From positions 1 to 37,899 of the forward strand of contig NW_006921548.1 in NCBI RefSeq assembly GCF_000340215.1: a stretch of DNA of 37,899 bases. Direction: 5' to 3'. Positions 20,932-31,389 of the stretch are shown here, piece after piece. A program made the position numbers and the translations under genes. This DNA is from Pseudocercospora fijiensis CIRAD86. Taxonomy: Eukaryota > Ascomycota > Dothideomycetes > Mycosphaerellales > Mycosphaerellaceae. The notes under the pieces are model-generated. The model worked only from the letters and a program-made list of their open reading frames with translations. It was not told where the DNA came from and did not search any database. The number at the start of each line of letters is the position of its first letter. Positions within the stretch are counted from its first letter, which is position 1.

Positions 20932-20952
20932 ATATATATATATATATATATA
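20932..20952. repeat. TA dinucleotide microsatellite
   Basis: About ten TA units, immediately before TCTATCTAGTG and the left end of MITE S copy 2. Confidence 0.85.
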
Positions 20953-20963
20953 TCTATCTAGTG

Positions 20964-21138
20964 TAGTCTATAACCAATTCAATCAATCCTAACCCCCTTA
21001 GATTGAATTAAATTGCTAGCACCCTTAGATTGAATTGAATTAAATTGCTTCCCGAGGTAGCAGATTAAATTAGATTGCAATCTAGCCTCTTCAAATTAGA
21101 TTGATTAACTAGATTGCAATCTAATTATACAATAGTCC
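20964..21138. mobile_element. MITE family S, copy 2 (shortened)
   Basis: Begins TAGTCTATAACCAATTCAAT and contains the same TTAGATTGAATT-AAATTGCT repeats as copy 1. The right end (GATTGCAATCTAATTATACA) resembles the complement of the family terminus with a small deletion. About 175 bases against 360 in copy 1. Confidence 0.6.
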
Positions 21139-21139
21139 C

Positions 21140-21465
21140 GGCGCGGGCCGAGCCGAAGGAACTAATAGAACTTCTAGGGTTAGCGATTCTTAGGGTAAAT
21201 CTTAGCGATAGTAAGGTTGCTAAACTACTCGTACTATCTCGGTAAAAGATTCTATAGGTTAAGCATATTAAATAAAGAATGTTTGTATGTTTTAAAAGAG
21301 TTTTATCTAGCTAATCTATTAAAAAATCGATTCTTCGGATTTATATTATATTAAAAATATGCTATAAATTCGAAAGTATATAAGGACTATACAAAGTAAC
21401 CGCTATATTTTCTTAAACTTCTAGAATTTCAAATTCCGAGAATCTCGGAATTCTACTTTAGAGTT
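21140..21465 (-). repeat. Dispersed repeat Q, copy 1
   Basis: The complement of this segment matches 31048-31355. Shared strings include ACCTTACTATCGCTAAGATT, TACCCTAAGA, an ATAGCGGTTACTTTGT block, TTTTTAATATAATATAAATC and ATCGATTTTTT. The similarity covers about 300 bases with RIP-type and small indel differences. It lies between MITE S copies 2 and 3. It could be the promoter and 5' part of a duplicated gene or a non-autonomous element. No ends were defined. Confidence 0.6.
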
Positions 21466-21547
21466 GAGACAAGACATCTAACAAAGTGAATTTTAGGGAT
21501 ATATCGAGGCATTTACCTACTAAGTTACTACGTACTAGCTGTTATAA

Positions 21548-21719
21548 GCCAGATTGTAATCCGGATTGCTAGAAGGGCCGGATTGGATTAGATTAGATTG
21601 CCTTAAAGAGGGTTAGATTAAATTAGATTAGATTGCTAAATTAGTAGAGATTAGCTAGATTGAATTGGATTAAATTGCTAAGACAATCCGGATTGCAATC
21701 CCGGATTAATTGTAGACTA
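21548..21719. mobile_element. MITE family S, copy 3 (right part)
   Basis: Starts around AGATTGTAATCCGGATTGCT and ends with CCCGGATTAATTGTAGACTA, the same right terminus as copy 1 in the same orientation. The interior again consists of GGATTAGATTAGATTGCT-type repeats. Copies 2 and 3 could be one element split by repeat Q. Confidence 0.6.
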
Positions 21720-21999
21720 TACTGTATCTATCTATCTTTCGGATTATTAAGGGGCAGCTATTCTTGTCCTATTCGATACTTAATTCGTACGGTCGTACAA
21801 CCTCGCAGTAGGCGTAATAAGGCAGTATATATAACTAAGGCACTACGGCTATAATAGACGGCGAGTGCGACGATAGCTACTACTATCCTCTTATAAACTA
21901 AAGAAACAAATACATAGATGCTAAAACGATATATATATAGTAAAGGCCTAGACTAGATAAGAGGCCTGCTTCGGAGAGACGATATTAGAGCGTTAGCGA
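21720..21999. other. Intergenic, nothing recognised
   Basis: A 280-base stretch between the S-family MITE and the C-terminus of gene E. It is low in coding signal on both strands. It would contain the 3' untranslated region of the minus-strand gene E. Confidence 0.3.
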
Positions 22000-22898
22000 C
22001 TACCCTTTCTCTATATTAACTTAGGCGTCTTAATTCCGGCCGTAAGAGAATTGCTCTTCTTTCTCGGTTTCCTCGCCTAAGTATTATTGCTTCCCTCTTA
22101 CTACGTAGTAGAAGCCCTCTATATCTTCTTCCTAGGTCGAACTTCCTCTATAAGCTCGTCCTAACTAGCGGCGGCACGCTTCGACTTCTTACGTAGCGAT
22201 ACTCGTTTAGGAGGATTTTAGTTGAACTTTTCCTACGACTAGAGAGCAGAGGCCCGATCTGCCTCTACTTAGCTTTAAGAGCGCGTAGTAGGCGGGGTGT
22301 ATATAGAACCGCTCTTCCTACCGCGTAGAGTAGTAGGCCTTAATTCCTCTAGTCTACTATTAATAGCTATAAACTAAGTAGCTTAGTTAGGCTTTTCGGT
22401 TATATCGGCGGCATTTTAAATAGTAGGTCGAATACTGTCGTTAATCCCTACCTAATCGCTTATAAAGGCGGTAAGTAGGTTCCTACTTAATAGAATTTCT
22501 CTATCGCTAATAGGGCTACTAGGTTATAATATAGGCGTATCGATTTACGGGATAGCCTATATTAGGGGGCCCCCGATATCGACCGCCTCGTCGTCGGAGT
22601 CGTACTCCCTCCGAGTAACGTCGTTACCGAGTAATCTTCTAGCATCGAGCTCCTCGCTAGTAATATTAAGGTAGTCGCTAAGGATTAAGCCGTCGGTATT
22701 CTATAATAGGCTCTACGCTAGTCGAACGATAGGGTAATCTTACCGTAGGTAGTCGTAGGTCGTAGTATAAACTAAAGCCTTAGCGCTCCTATTCTAGTGT
22801 CTTATCTATTCGATATAATACTATACGAGGTTATAAAGAGCTATAACGTTACTATTCGTACGCAATGCGTCGGTAATTAACTTCGTCGCTTTAAGGTA

Positions 22899-22960
22899 CT
22901 ATTTCTTAATACTTTAACGGGGGTTAGTATAGAAGTATCCGAGGAGTAGTAGGGACTTAC
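22899..22960 (-). other. Probable 62-base intron in gene E
   Basis: On the minus strand GTAAGT (22960-22955), an internal ACTAAC branch-like string and a terminal TAG (22901-22899) delimit 62 bases, a typical fungal intron size. The reading frame of gene E shifts across exactly this stretch. The phases do not match perfectly, so one splice site may have been altered by RIP. Confidence 0.4.
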
Positions 22961-24328
22961 TATTTTATACAGTTAACCGGAAGCAAGGAGAGTATATAGG
23001 GGTAGACGTTCGTTGCTAAGATAGCGAGATAATTCGCGAGCCGACGGTTGTATTATAGTATACTCCGGGTAGCTATAAGTAATAATTCTTCCGGTATATT
23101 ACTACCGGGGCTAAGGTTAAGGCATTTAGAGACAAACTAGTCCTATAGATAACTTAACCTCCCGCGTCTACGTCCGCCTAGGTTACTGTTCGCTCTACTA
23201 CTAGCGTTCTTAAGTGAGTCCGCCGCTAACGAACGCTAAAGCTCGTCGTTACCGTCCTCGAGTTGTTCTATTAGCATTTTATACAACTCTAAGAACTCGA
23301 CTAGGCTCTCTAGACGTTCGTAGTAGACTAGCGAGACCTCCGACGTCTTCTCTATAGCTCGCCGTAGCGTTTAAGTAGCTCGGGTAAGGGTAGCGTCCTA
23401 GTTCTACTACCCTTATAGCAGCGCGACCGCCTCTTACTCGGGTAGAGGTATCGCCGTACTCCGCCGTCGAAGGGATTTAACAATATTAAACAGCTGCCCG
23501 ATGCCTGCCTTATTAAGTAACTTAGTCTAACAAAAATCTATCTAATCCTATAGCTTAGGGAAAAGTTATTCTAGTATATAAGAACTACTAGAATAGTTCC
23601 GAGTCTTCCTAACTTGTAATTCCTAGCATAGCGGAGTAGGACTTCTATTATCGACGAGCTCTAGCTCCTAGGATGTAATATGCGGATTAGTAGGTTTTAT
23701 TCTCTCCTATATAGTAAGGATCTATTCGGAGGCTAAGAATCGACCTTATATACCTTTCTCGGTAGGAAGAGTATCGTCGCGTATAATCTCCTCTATACTA
23801 CTACTTAAAGCCGTATATCGGTTAAGTATACTTATCTGTCGAGCAAGCTGCTTCTTATCGCCTAGGAGATTAGGGATAAGTTCTATAGGTAGCCCCTCTA
23901 AATCGACTATCGTATCTTTAGGGGGTAGAAGAGGTTATACCTTCGGAGTCGGCTTCGCCTTTTACTCCGCCTTGCGGGACTCCTTACCCTAACCGTTTAT
24001 AGCGCTGTCGGATAGTCGGCCGTTATACTTTGTACGGAGAGATACGACGATAGTATCCTTAGGCTCGGAGGGAGTAGCGTCGGGTATTGCGGGATTGCTG
24101 TTTTATAATAAGCTCTATCGAGTAACTCGGCTAAGATTAGTATTAGTATCGTCTCCGTTATTAGCTCCGGCGGCGTTATAATCTTCGCTAGTATCTACAG
24201 GCTCTCTGTCTCCGCTAGTATTATTGTTACCTATATCCTCGGCTATAGCCTAATCTGCCTCCGGATCTACCTCTTCGTCTACGTCCTCGTCTATATCCTT
24301 ATCCGCGTCGTTATCGGCATCCTCTTTT

Positions 24329-24575
24329 GCGTCCTTACCTAGAGTCTTATCTGCTCTTTGCGCTGCGATATTATCTGCCTCCTAATTTGCGTCCTTATCT
24401 AGGGTCTCGTCTACTCCTTACGCTATAATATTATCTATATCCTACTTTGCATCCTTACCTAGAGTCTCGTTTGCTCCTTACGCTATACTATTATCTACGT
24501 CCTTATCTAGCGTCTCGTCTATATCTTGCGCTATACCCTTATCTAGATACTAAGATGTATCCTTATCTATACTAA
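24329..24575. repeat. 60-bp coding minisatellite, five units
   Basis: Units start at about 24329, 24389, 24449, 24497 and 24557, each with GCGTCCTTAYCTAG or a close variant. The spacing is 60, 60, 48 and 60 bases. On the minus strand each unit encodes about 20 acidic residues (GVDETLDKDA-EADNIIA type). The 48-base spacing is a 12-base in-frame deletion. Confidence 0.85.
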
Positions 24576-25496
24576 GGTTATCCCGGCTTCGGCCGTAGTC
24601 GATATAATTACGGCTCTCGTCGGCAATACTACTAGTATCCTCTTCGAGAGCGGCAGCTTTATCGGCTATACTTAAGGTAGCGTCTTCCCTAAACGATTCT
24701 ACGCTATAAATAAAGTCTGCCGCGTCTATATAGGGCGTGTCCGGTACCGGTACGAAAGACTACTAACGATCGGATAGTATACGTTTATAGGCAAATAGTA
24801 TATAGATAAGGGGATCTTATATCGGTAGTAGGCGCTCCGCTTATCGTCTCTACCTTAGCACTCGTCTGATTTTTTATACGTAGTAATTCAACCTCTATAT
24901 AGTAAAGGCAACGCGGGCAATCGTAAAGGTAATATCGTCGTCGGGAATCTCGTAATTAGGGAATAGGAGGCGTAGTAGCATAGAGTCGAACTGCTTGCCT
25001 ATATCGCGGTCTACGACGACTTATAGTATCGTAGGATCGACGGATTCTTTGCCTAGAGGCGTATAATATAGGCCGACATAACCTACTAGAGGGTAGGTGT
25101 CTATAGTAGTAGATAGCGTAGTAGGCGCGCTAAAGGACGAGTAAGGTAGAGAGCGTAGATAGTTCTTAGAAATGCGTCGACGATAGAGTTTGCTAACCGC
25201 GTAATTGTTTTAATTATAGGGTAACGCGAATCTTTAACGGAAATAGGAAGGAAGCGGGATAGGCCTAAGCGTCTCTACGCGCTAGTAAGTTTTCGGATCT
25301 ATGCTTTGCGTAAGGTATACTATACCTAATCGAACTGCTGTCTATACTTTAGTTAGCGACTAATACGCCTAATAGCTTAGCCGTCGACGACTAATATAGT
25401 TTAATTAGTCCTTCGGACGTCGGAATCGTAGAGCTTATCGAGATCTTGCCTCGACGGGCGTATATTATTATATCGTAGGTAGTCTACCGTACGGAT

Positions 25497-25546
25497 AGGT
25501 ATATTAATTAGCTACCGTATCGCGGGCCGATATTAATATACCTACT
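25497..25546. repeat. Second dispersed palindromic block, copy 3
   Basis: AGGTATATTAATTAGC faces CCGATATTAATATACCTACT. It lies at the junction between segments F and E and shares both arms with 5794-5841 and 13942-13992. Confidence 0.5.
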
Positions 25547-25559
25547 TACTACTACGCGG

Positions 25560-28080
25560 GTTAATCGTACCGGGCGCAATTACGATCGGATAGTGCCTAC
25601 TAGACCGATAACGGGCGTAAGCAAGCTACGACCGGAGGAGTTAAGTAGGATATATCTAGTACTAGTAGCATTGATTGTACGGGTATGTCTTAGTACCTAC
25701 GCTAAGCCCTCTAAGAACTGCCTACTAGTATAAAGAACCTACCGAGTTGCCTATATTAGAAACACTATTTCGTCTACGCTTTAGATTATATCCCTTACCG
25801 GATCCTCCTTCTAATCCTTAATATCGAAATCGGGCTATCCTTCTAGAATAGACTCTACCTCGTTACTGAGATAACTAGACTCGGTTAGTATAAGTATAAG
25901 GGGTCGGTAGGATCGAGCATTACCCTTAGAAGCGCTAAATTGTTTCGGGTATATCCTTTTTCTAGGGGAGGAGGCCTTTATAGTATTGCGCCCGTGTTCC
26001 TATTTCAAGTTTCCTATCGTTACGAGGCTATTCCGCCCTAATTATACTACGCGTACGAAGGTACGGTAGCAACGATATTAGGTTTAGATGTCGTTTTAAG
26101 CTATTAAAGAGGTAACAATCTTCTAGTATCTTAACGGCGATTGTTAGTCGTTGCTAGTCGTTACTGTACGGTCTTTCGTTATATAAATGCGGATTGCGCT
26201 AAATGTATAGGAGAATATCCTATATACGGTATAGGTAAGCCGCTATAAGGAAGTAACATCCGTAAATTAGAGAGTCTTAGGTCGTATCGACTATATATAC
26301 CGTTCTAGGCGCCTAAATGCTATTATAATGCATATTAGCGTTAGTTGCCCGCTAATATTACTAGTCTATAGTACGTATAGTAGACTTCTAGGCTATATAG
26401 GTATACATACCCTACCGTACGTATAGCGTAACCCCCGCGGGCCTTGTTCCGCAAACATTGCCCGAACGAGGTCATTTTTCCTACGTAGCACTAGCTAGTT
26501 CTTTTCTCCTTCGACGCCTATAATAAGGGTGCTATAGCCTATTAAATCAATGTAATCCGGTAAGGTTATGTCCTTCGTCGTTATAACCTAGAACTACCTT
26601 AGGGGAGGTATTTTGCGGCAATATTGCTAGTACGTCTTATCTTAGTAATTCTTTAGGTCGTTTCGTACTCTTTCTACTAAGTTAAAGTCGTCTATCTCCG
26701 TAGGAAAATACCTATCGAAGTCGGGTCGAAGCTTAGAGCTTCCTAAGTTAAGAACGTTAGTATATTAACGGGATGCCTATTTAGATTAGGCAAAGAACCC
26801 TCGAATGACTAATAGCGTGCACCTCTGTATACTATTGCCCTCGTTCTTAACGTTAACGGCCTCGGGAAGATAGATACTAACAGTATCGTTAAATTTATCG
26901 AGTCGGTCGAGTATTTAGTTAATTGTATACCTAATCTAAGGCAGAAAGTAGGCGGTTTGATCGTTAGGCTAATCAAGGTTATAGCAACGCTTTGCTATCC
27001 GATATGCTCGAGGCGCGGCGTAGATAAGCTTAAACTCTTCGTCTAACTATCGCCGTAGTTATTGCTTATCGCGTAGGAATAAGAGATCCGGCTTTATACG
27101 GGTAGATATAAGCTCGTAGATTCTACGTAACAGTTGTAGACGCTTCTTAAGGTATTCCGCTACGGTATTAATATAGTCTTCCGTAGTAGTAATAGGGCGT
27201 ACCGTATCGTATGTATTATTCCGTACTATAAGATCGCGGTATAATAAAGTATGTTCTAGTATATCTATCGCACGCTTTCCCTTAGTAATCTAGGGTATAG
27301 GACAAGGTATTATATCGCTTATATCGTTAGTATCGATAGTGCTAAACTTAACTTTCTTCCGTAGAAGGTACTAGAAAGGAAAAGCGGTAGTTTTTAGATC
27401 TAGGCGTCTAGGCGTTACGAGACTATAGTCGATGCTAGTCGATACTATTATAGACGGCGGGTGCTACCTAGTAGGTATTGTCTCGACCTAATACTAAATG
27501 CGTTAAGGATCGGGGCTAATAATTGCGTAAGAAAGGTAGAGGCGATTAGGCGATCTTTCTACTTCGAGCTCGGAATCGCTCGTTATAGAGATAGCGGAAC
27601 TAGGTATCGAATTAGCTTCGTTATGTTTATCCTTAAAATGGACGCGTCTTCGTGCTCTAGAGGCGGAAGCTATAATAGCGGTAGCGGGTAGCTATAGTAG
27701 TATAAGAGGGAAGGAAGGCGCGCCTCCTAAAACGCGGCAAGGTATGTTTTAGCTGTTCCTAGGCTGCCTATAGCGCGCGACCTGTCGCATTCGGGTTTGC
27801 CTAGTGCTCGACGTATAAAACTTAATTAAGTGTAGGGTACTTCCGACCCCTGCATTTTCTAGCTAATAGTCTTAACCTATTCGTAAAGCAGGGCGAACAA
27901 GGGTAATATATATTCTTTATTAGATGCTTAGCATTAGTCTATAAGAATCGCGCTCTGTTAGGGTTTCAAAATAAAAGTAGTTCGTATCTACGTTAGAACT
28001 CTAATACAAACTAGATTCGGATTAGATATAAACTCGGTAGACTACGATTAATAAGTATAGTATAACCTCTAAATTCTATT
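25560..28080 (-). pseudogene. RIP-degraded large gene of unknown function (segment F)
   Basis: On the minus strand one frame runs from about 27420 to 25600, roughly 600 codons, broken only by TAA/TAG. Clear pieces: KVKFSTIDTNDISDIIPCPI, TTTEDYINTVAEYLKKRLQL then LRRIYELISTRIKPDLLFLR, LDEEFKLIYAAPRAYRIAKR, DRLDKFNDTVSIYLPEAVNV, TEIDDFNLVERVRNDLKNY, LPDYIDLIGYSTLIIGVEGE, SSPRKRIYPKQFSASKG and VDEIVFLIQATRQVLYTSRQ. Upstream (27460-27700) another frame gives LEHEDASILRINITKLIRYL, and 27720-28080 gives IEFRGYTILINRSLPSLYLI in a third, consistent with introns or indels. It lies head-to-tail between segments G and E, so all three may be exons of one gene of up to 8 kb. I cannot name a domain. Confidence 0.55.
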
Positions 28081-28081
28081 C

Positions 28082-28500
28082 TAGCTATAGTTATTGATTG
28101 TTAATTCCTATAATTACAAAATTACTTACAATTACAGTAATTGTAGTTGTGATTACTAAGATTCTAATTGTAACTATAATTACACAATCGCTACTAAAGA
28201 GCGAAGAAGATGCCGCTAGCCTACCGTTAGCGTTTCTTCTCGAAAGATATATATAGACTAGCGTAGAGCTCAATCCTAGATACTAAGAAGGAACCTATTA
28301 TACCTTTTAGCCTATCTTTTAGCCTTATTGTCCTTAAGTCTATAAGGTGGGTCTAGATTTCTGCTATCTCGGCCTAGAACAACCCATTCCGGGGTATAGT
28401 AATTGTATGATTGTAATTTGTAATTAATCACTTACAATTAGTTATAATTGTAATAATAAGCTAGTAATTGTAATTAATTAACAATTAACAGCTACGATTC
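28082..28500. mobile_element. MITE family T, copy 2
   Basis: Inverted ends TATAGTTATTGATTGTTAAT at the left, and at the right the complement of GTAGCTGTTAATTGTTAATT. The interior is rich in CAATTA/TAATTG palindromes, as in copy 1 (5863-6288), and the length is the same to within about 10 bases. Flanking minus-strand coding tracts (segments G and F) end at its two edges, so it again sits inside a former gene. Confidence 0.7.
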
Positions 28501-29987
28501 TAGTAGGGACTACGGCGTAATAGAGAGTGCTTTTTTTGCGTTAGTAGCAGACTTAGTATACTAATGTCTTCGTATAGGGGCATATATTTACACTTACTAG
28601 GCCTATACTACCTACGGGTAGGAGATACCGGGTTAGGGCCGGCGATTTTATATGCAATTCTATTGTAATATAGTACAATAGATACTACTCGATACGCGTA
28701 GGACCCTATAGAGCTCTTTATTAGAGCACTGATCCGTTATTAATAGAGAACCTATAGAGCCCTAGTATATATACAGCTATATGTAATTTACAGATCCTCT
28801 ACCGAAGCCTATAGTTCTTAGGCTAATAGCCGACCCTAGTTTCGACCGGAAGCTAAGATAAGGCGGTTATAAAGCTAAATATATAGCTTCTTAAATGCTA
28901 AGGCGGATTAGCAGCGATTAGATATACCGGAGTTCGAAGTCGCCTCTAGCTAATCCGAGAATTAAGACTCGCGATTAAGCAAGACAAACGCTAAGATAGT
29001 AGCTTCTAGGCATAGTAGATAAACGTTAATTCGGCTAAATAACGCTAATACCTCCGGTATAGCATAGCCCGCCGGAAAAAAGCTAAGTAAGATCTAAGCG
29101 ATAATTAAAGGCTTAGATAGTAGGATTCTAAATGTAATATCTCGACCGCTCTCGTCGCGGAATATATAAGCGAGACCCGCGAATAATGTAGAGGGGAACC
29201 TAGGTTGCGTCTAAGGTTAGACGGCTAGTACGCTAATGTCCGTCGTCTCGCTTATCGAAAGGCTTTATATTATATCCTCGGCTATAGAGCTAAGCATAGC
29301 ACGCCGTAGTTCCTACGTCGGGGGAAGAAGCACTTCCTAGATATTAGAGATTTAGGTCTCTTCTCGGACGTCTAGACCGCTAATATATCGTATATTAATC
29401 TAGGCATCGAATAGCATACTAGGTTTTTGATATAGTAGCCTTCTAGTGCAAATAATAGGGCGCGCCGATATGTGCGGCCTCGGGGCTGTCTCTAGTTGCA
29501 AACTAAACTCGCTTCGGTCCTTCGACGGGGGAGATCCTTCTATTAAGACGCTTCTGCCTAAAGCGTACAAACGAAGCCGGGATGCGAGGTAGATCTCGTC
29601 TATAAAGACGTATATGTTCTCTGCCCTACTAGGCAATATAGGACCTAGTTCCCTCGTTACCTACTAGCTAGGCACAATGTATAATCTTTAAAATGCGGCT
29701 ATAATAGTCCCTTAAGGAATAATAACGACCTCGATTTTCTTTTCGGCTAGACATTTATCGATATTATTAAGGGCAATCCTCTTACTCTTACGGTTAATAG
29801 AAACCTATTCCTTCCGCTAACGCTAATATAATAAGGTATGCGAACCGCTAACGAGGTGTAGCGCAGGATTAGTCGCCGGATATGTTATATAGGTCTCGAA
29901 GAGATATAATGCCGTACCGTAACGTCTAAAGCCGTATAGAGGGGCGGGCGGGTTTCTAAGGGCGGTAAGTGCGGCGGCGCGAAGCAT
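28501..29987 (-). pseudogene. RIP-degraded gene of unknown function (segment G)
   Basis: A minus-strand frame opens at ATG 29987-29985 (MLRAAALTALRNPPAPLYGF) and continues about 380 codons to about 28850 in one frame. It contains RRYGTALYLFETYITYPATN, KSKRIALNNIDKCLAEKKIE, VVIIP, VTRELGPILPSRAENIYVFI, DEIYLASRLRLYALGRSVLI, LRRAMLSSIAEDII and RFPSTLFAGLAYIFRDESGR. A readable continuation (SALIKSSIGSYAYRVVSIVL, KIAGPNPVSPTRR, YEDISILSLLLTQKKHS) reaches the edge of MITE T copy 2. All internal stops are TAA/TAG. In-frame sequence also exists upstream of the chosen Met, to about 30060, so the true start may be earlier. No family was recognised. Confidence 0.5.
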
Positions 29988-30237
29988 ATCTTAATCGGCC
30001 TTCGTATTACCTATCGGGAGACGCTACGTACGTCGGAATAGGTAACTCAAGTAATACCGCCTTAGTAGTTCGGCTTGTCTTTACCTAGAGGTTATATAAG
30101 AAAGGGGCTATACGAGAATAGACTATTTAGGAACTACCTCTACCTAGCCCCTCCGTAGATGCCTTAGGTTAGCTAAGCTAAAGCTCTACCCTACGCAAGG
30201 ATCTACCTCTATTTAGGCGCCCCGCTTTGTAGGCCTA

Positions 30238-30313
30238 TATACCTTCTACCTTCTATGCTGCCTTATATCTTCTATATTCTATCTTCTACCTTCTATCTTC
30301 TACCTTCTATACG
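30238..30313. repeat. CTTCTA-type microsatellite
   Basis: Irregular tandem hexamers ACCTTCTATCTTCT and TATATCTTCTATATT-like variants over about 76 bases. It lies upstream of the minus-strand segment G and could have been part of its promoter or 5' untranslated region. Confidence 0.8.
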
Positions 30314-31047
30314 TAATCGTTTAGTTTCTCAATCGTTTTTATATTATCCTCCGCTAAGTATAGGAGATATATCTAGTAAGCGGTCTATTAAGCCTATAGC
30401 GAAGAATTAGTAGGAGTGTTTGTAATTGGGTATCGGCAAGTTCGGAAGGGAGCCCTGCCTTGTAAATCTATTACGTACACCCGGTCGCAGTTATATATTA
30501 ATTGATTGTACCTACAAGCCTAATAGGAGGTAGGGTATTCCATCCTACGAGCGGCCGCTTCGTAATGCCTAGATTGCTAGCCTAGCAATCTGCGGTACAT
30601 TTTTCTAATAACGACGTAAGATAGCCCTAGCGCGCAAGGTAACAGGTCTAAACCGTCTCCGTTTCAGCCCCTTCCTAGTTAAACGTAAGTAGCAGAGGTA
30701 GGTATAATACGCACCTTCTACTATTAGACCTTTAACTAGTGCTGCCTGCTTGCTGCTCCTTGCATTAGCAAGGGTCTAAGGACTAAAGTTAACTAATGTA
30801 AGTAGAAGACCTTATGGTTTTTAGCAGTAATATAACTAGCCGAAGACAATTCCTTATATTTGAAATTTCTGCCTACTAAGGAAGTTAAGTTAAGCTAAGC
30901 TAAGCTAATAGTCAATACTAGTTGGTATGCAAACTAGCTTATATATAACAAGATAATTATGTTATGTATAAAGTTAAAATCTTAGATCCTAGTTAAGTAC
31001 TACGATGTTCGATTTCCGAAGTTTTAAAGAGGTAACGTTTTTAACAT
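30314..31047. other. Intergenic, nothing recognised
   Basis: No convincing gene on either strand. It contains a short tandem GCTAA run (TTAAGCTAAGCTAAGCTAA at about 30890-30908) and AT-rich sequence leading into repeat Q copy 2. Confidence 0.35.
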
Positions 31048-31355
31048 CTAGAATATAGCGGTCACTTTGTGCGGTTCTTCGATATTCTAAAATTACCGTA
31101 CGTTTTTAATACAATATAAATTCGGAAAATCGATTTTTCCTAGAGTGATTAGATAGAACTATTTTGAAACCTACGTATATTAATCCTTTATGATTTTGAA
31201 TGCCGTAGTCTTTGCTCGAGACAATCTAAAGAGTTTAGTAACCTTACTGTCGCTAAGATTTACCCTAAGAGATGCTAACACTAGAAATTTGATTAGCTCC
31301 CTCGGTACGGCCTATACCGACCGAATTATATGCCTAGCGTGCAGGCTAGCAAGTC
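31048..31355 (+). repeat. Dispersed repeat Q, copy 2
   Basis: Matches the complement of 21140-21465. Shared strings include ATAGCGGTCACTTTGT, TTTTTAATACAATATAAAT, ATCGATTTTTC, GTAACCTTACTGTCGCTAAG then ATTTACCCTAAGA. A short stop-free stretch (31190-31372) falls in it, but the equivalent in copy 1 does not support a conserved protein, so I treat the region as a repeat rather than a gene. Confidence 0.6.
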
Positions 31356-31389
31356 AGGCTAAGCTAGGATAGGTTAGACTGCTTAGTAA

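Larger units (their letters stand above)
22000..25540 (-). pseudogene. RIP-degraded large gene with acidic repeats and coiled-coil (segment E)
   Basis: A single minus-strand frame can be followed from about 25200 to about 22960 with only TAA/TAG stops. In order it shows: a globular block (VDRDIGKQFDSMLLRLLFPN, YEIPDDDITFTIARVAFTI); an acidic segment with a 20-residue tandem repeat (LGKDAK.DIDNIIA, five units); EDVDEEVDPEAD; a segment TIVDLEGLPIELIPNLLGDK then KQLARQISILNRYTALSSSI; and a coiled-coil (TQTLRRAIEKTSEVSLVYYE, RLESLVEFLELYKMLIEQLE). After a probable 62-base intron at 22899-22960 the tract continues in the next frame (KATKLITDALRTNSNVIALY, LNITSEELDARRLLGNDVTR, REYDSDDEAVDIGGP). It ends in a basic C-terminus (VSLRKKSKRAAAS, VRPRKK) that looks nuclear. 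The product is unknown. Segment F just upstream may be the same gene. Confidence 0.6.

Noticed and set aside
21660..21854. 64-codon plus-strand open stretch
   Set aside because: Starts inside the S-family MITE and runs into featureless sequence; no conserved motif.
25497..25546. Palindromic block as a transposon terminus
   Set aside because: There is no paired distant copy with target duplication, and in two other loci it lies within a paralogous coding block.
27461..27691. 76-codon plus-strand open stretch
   Set aside because: The minus strand of the same bases gives a better protein (EHEDASILRINITKLIRY) that is collinear with segment F.
28091..28273. 60-codon minus-strand open stretch
   Set aside because: It lies inside MITE T copy 2 and comes from AT-rich palindromic repeats; there is no protein-like character.
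31190..31372. 60-codon plus-strand open stretch
   Set aside because: Falls in repeat Q; the matching part of the other Q copy does not conserve the frame.
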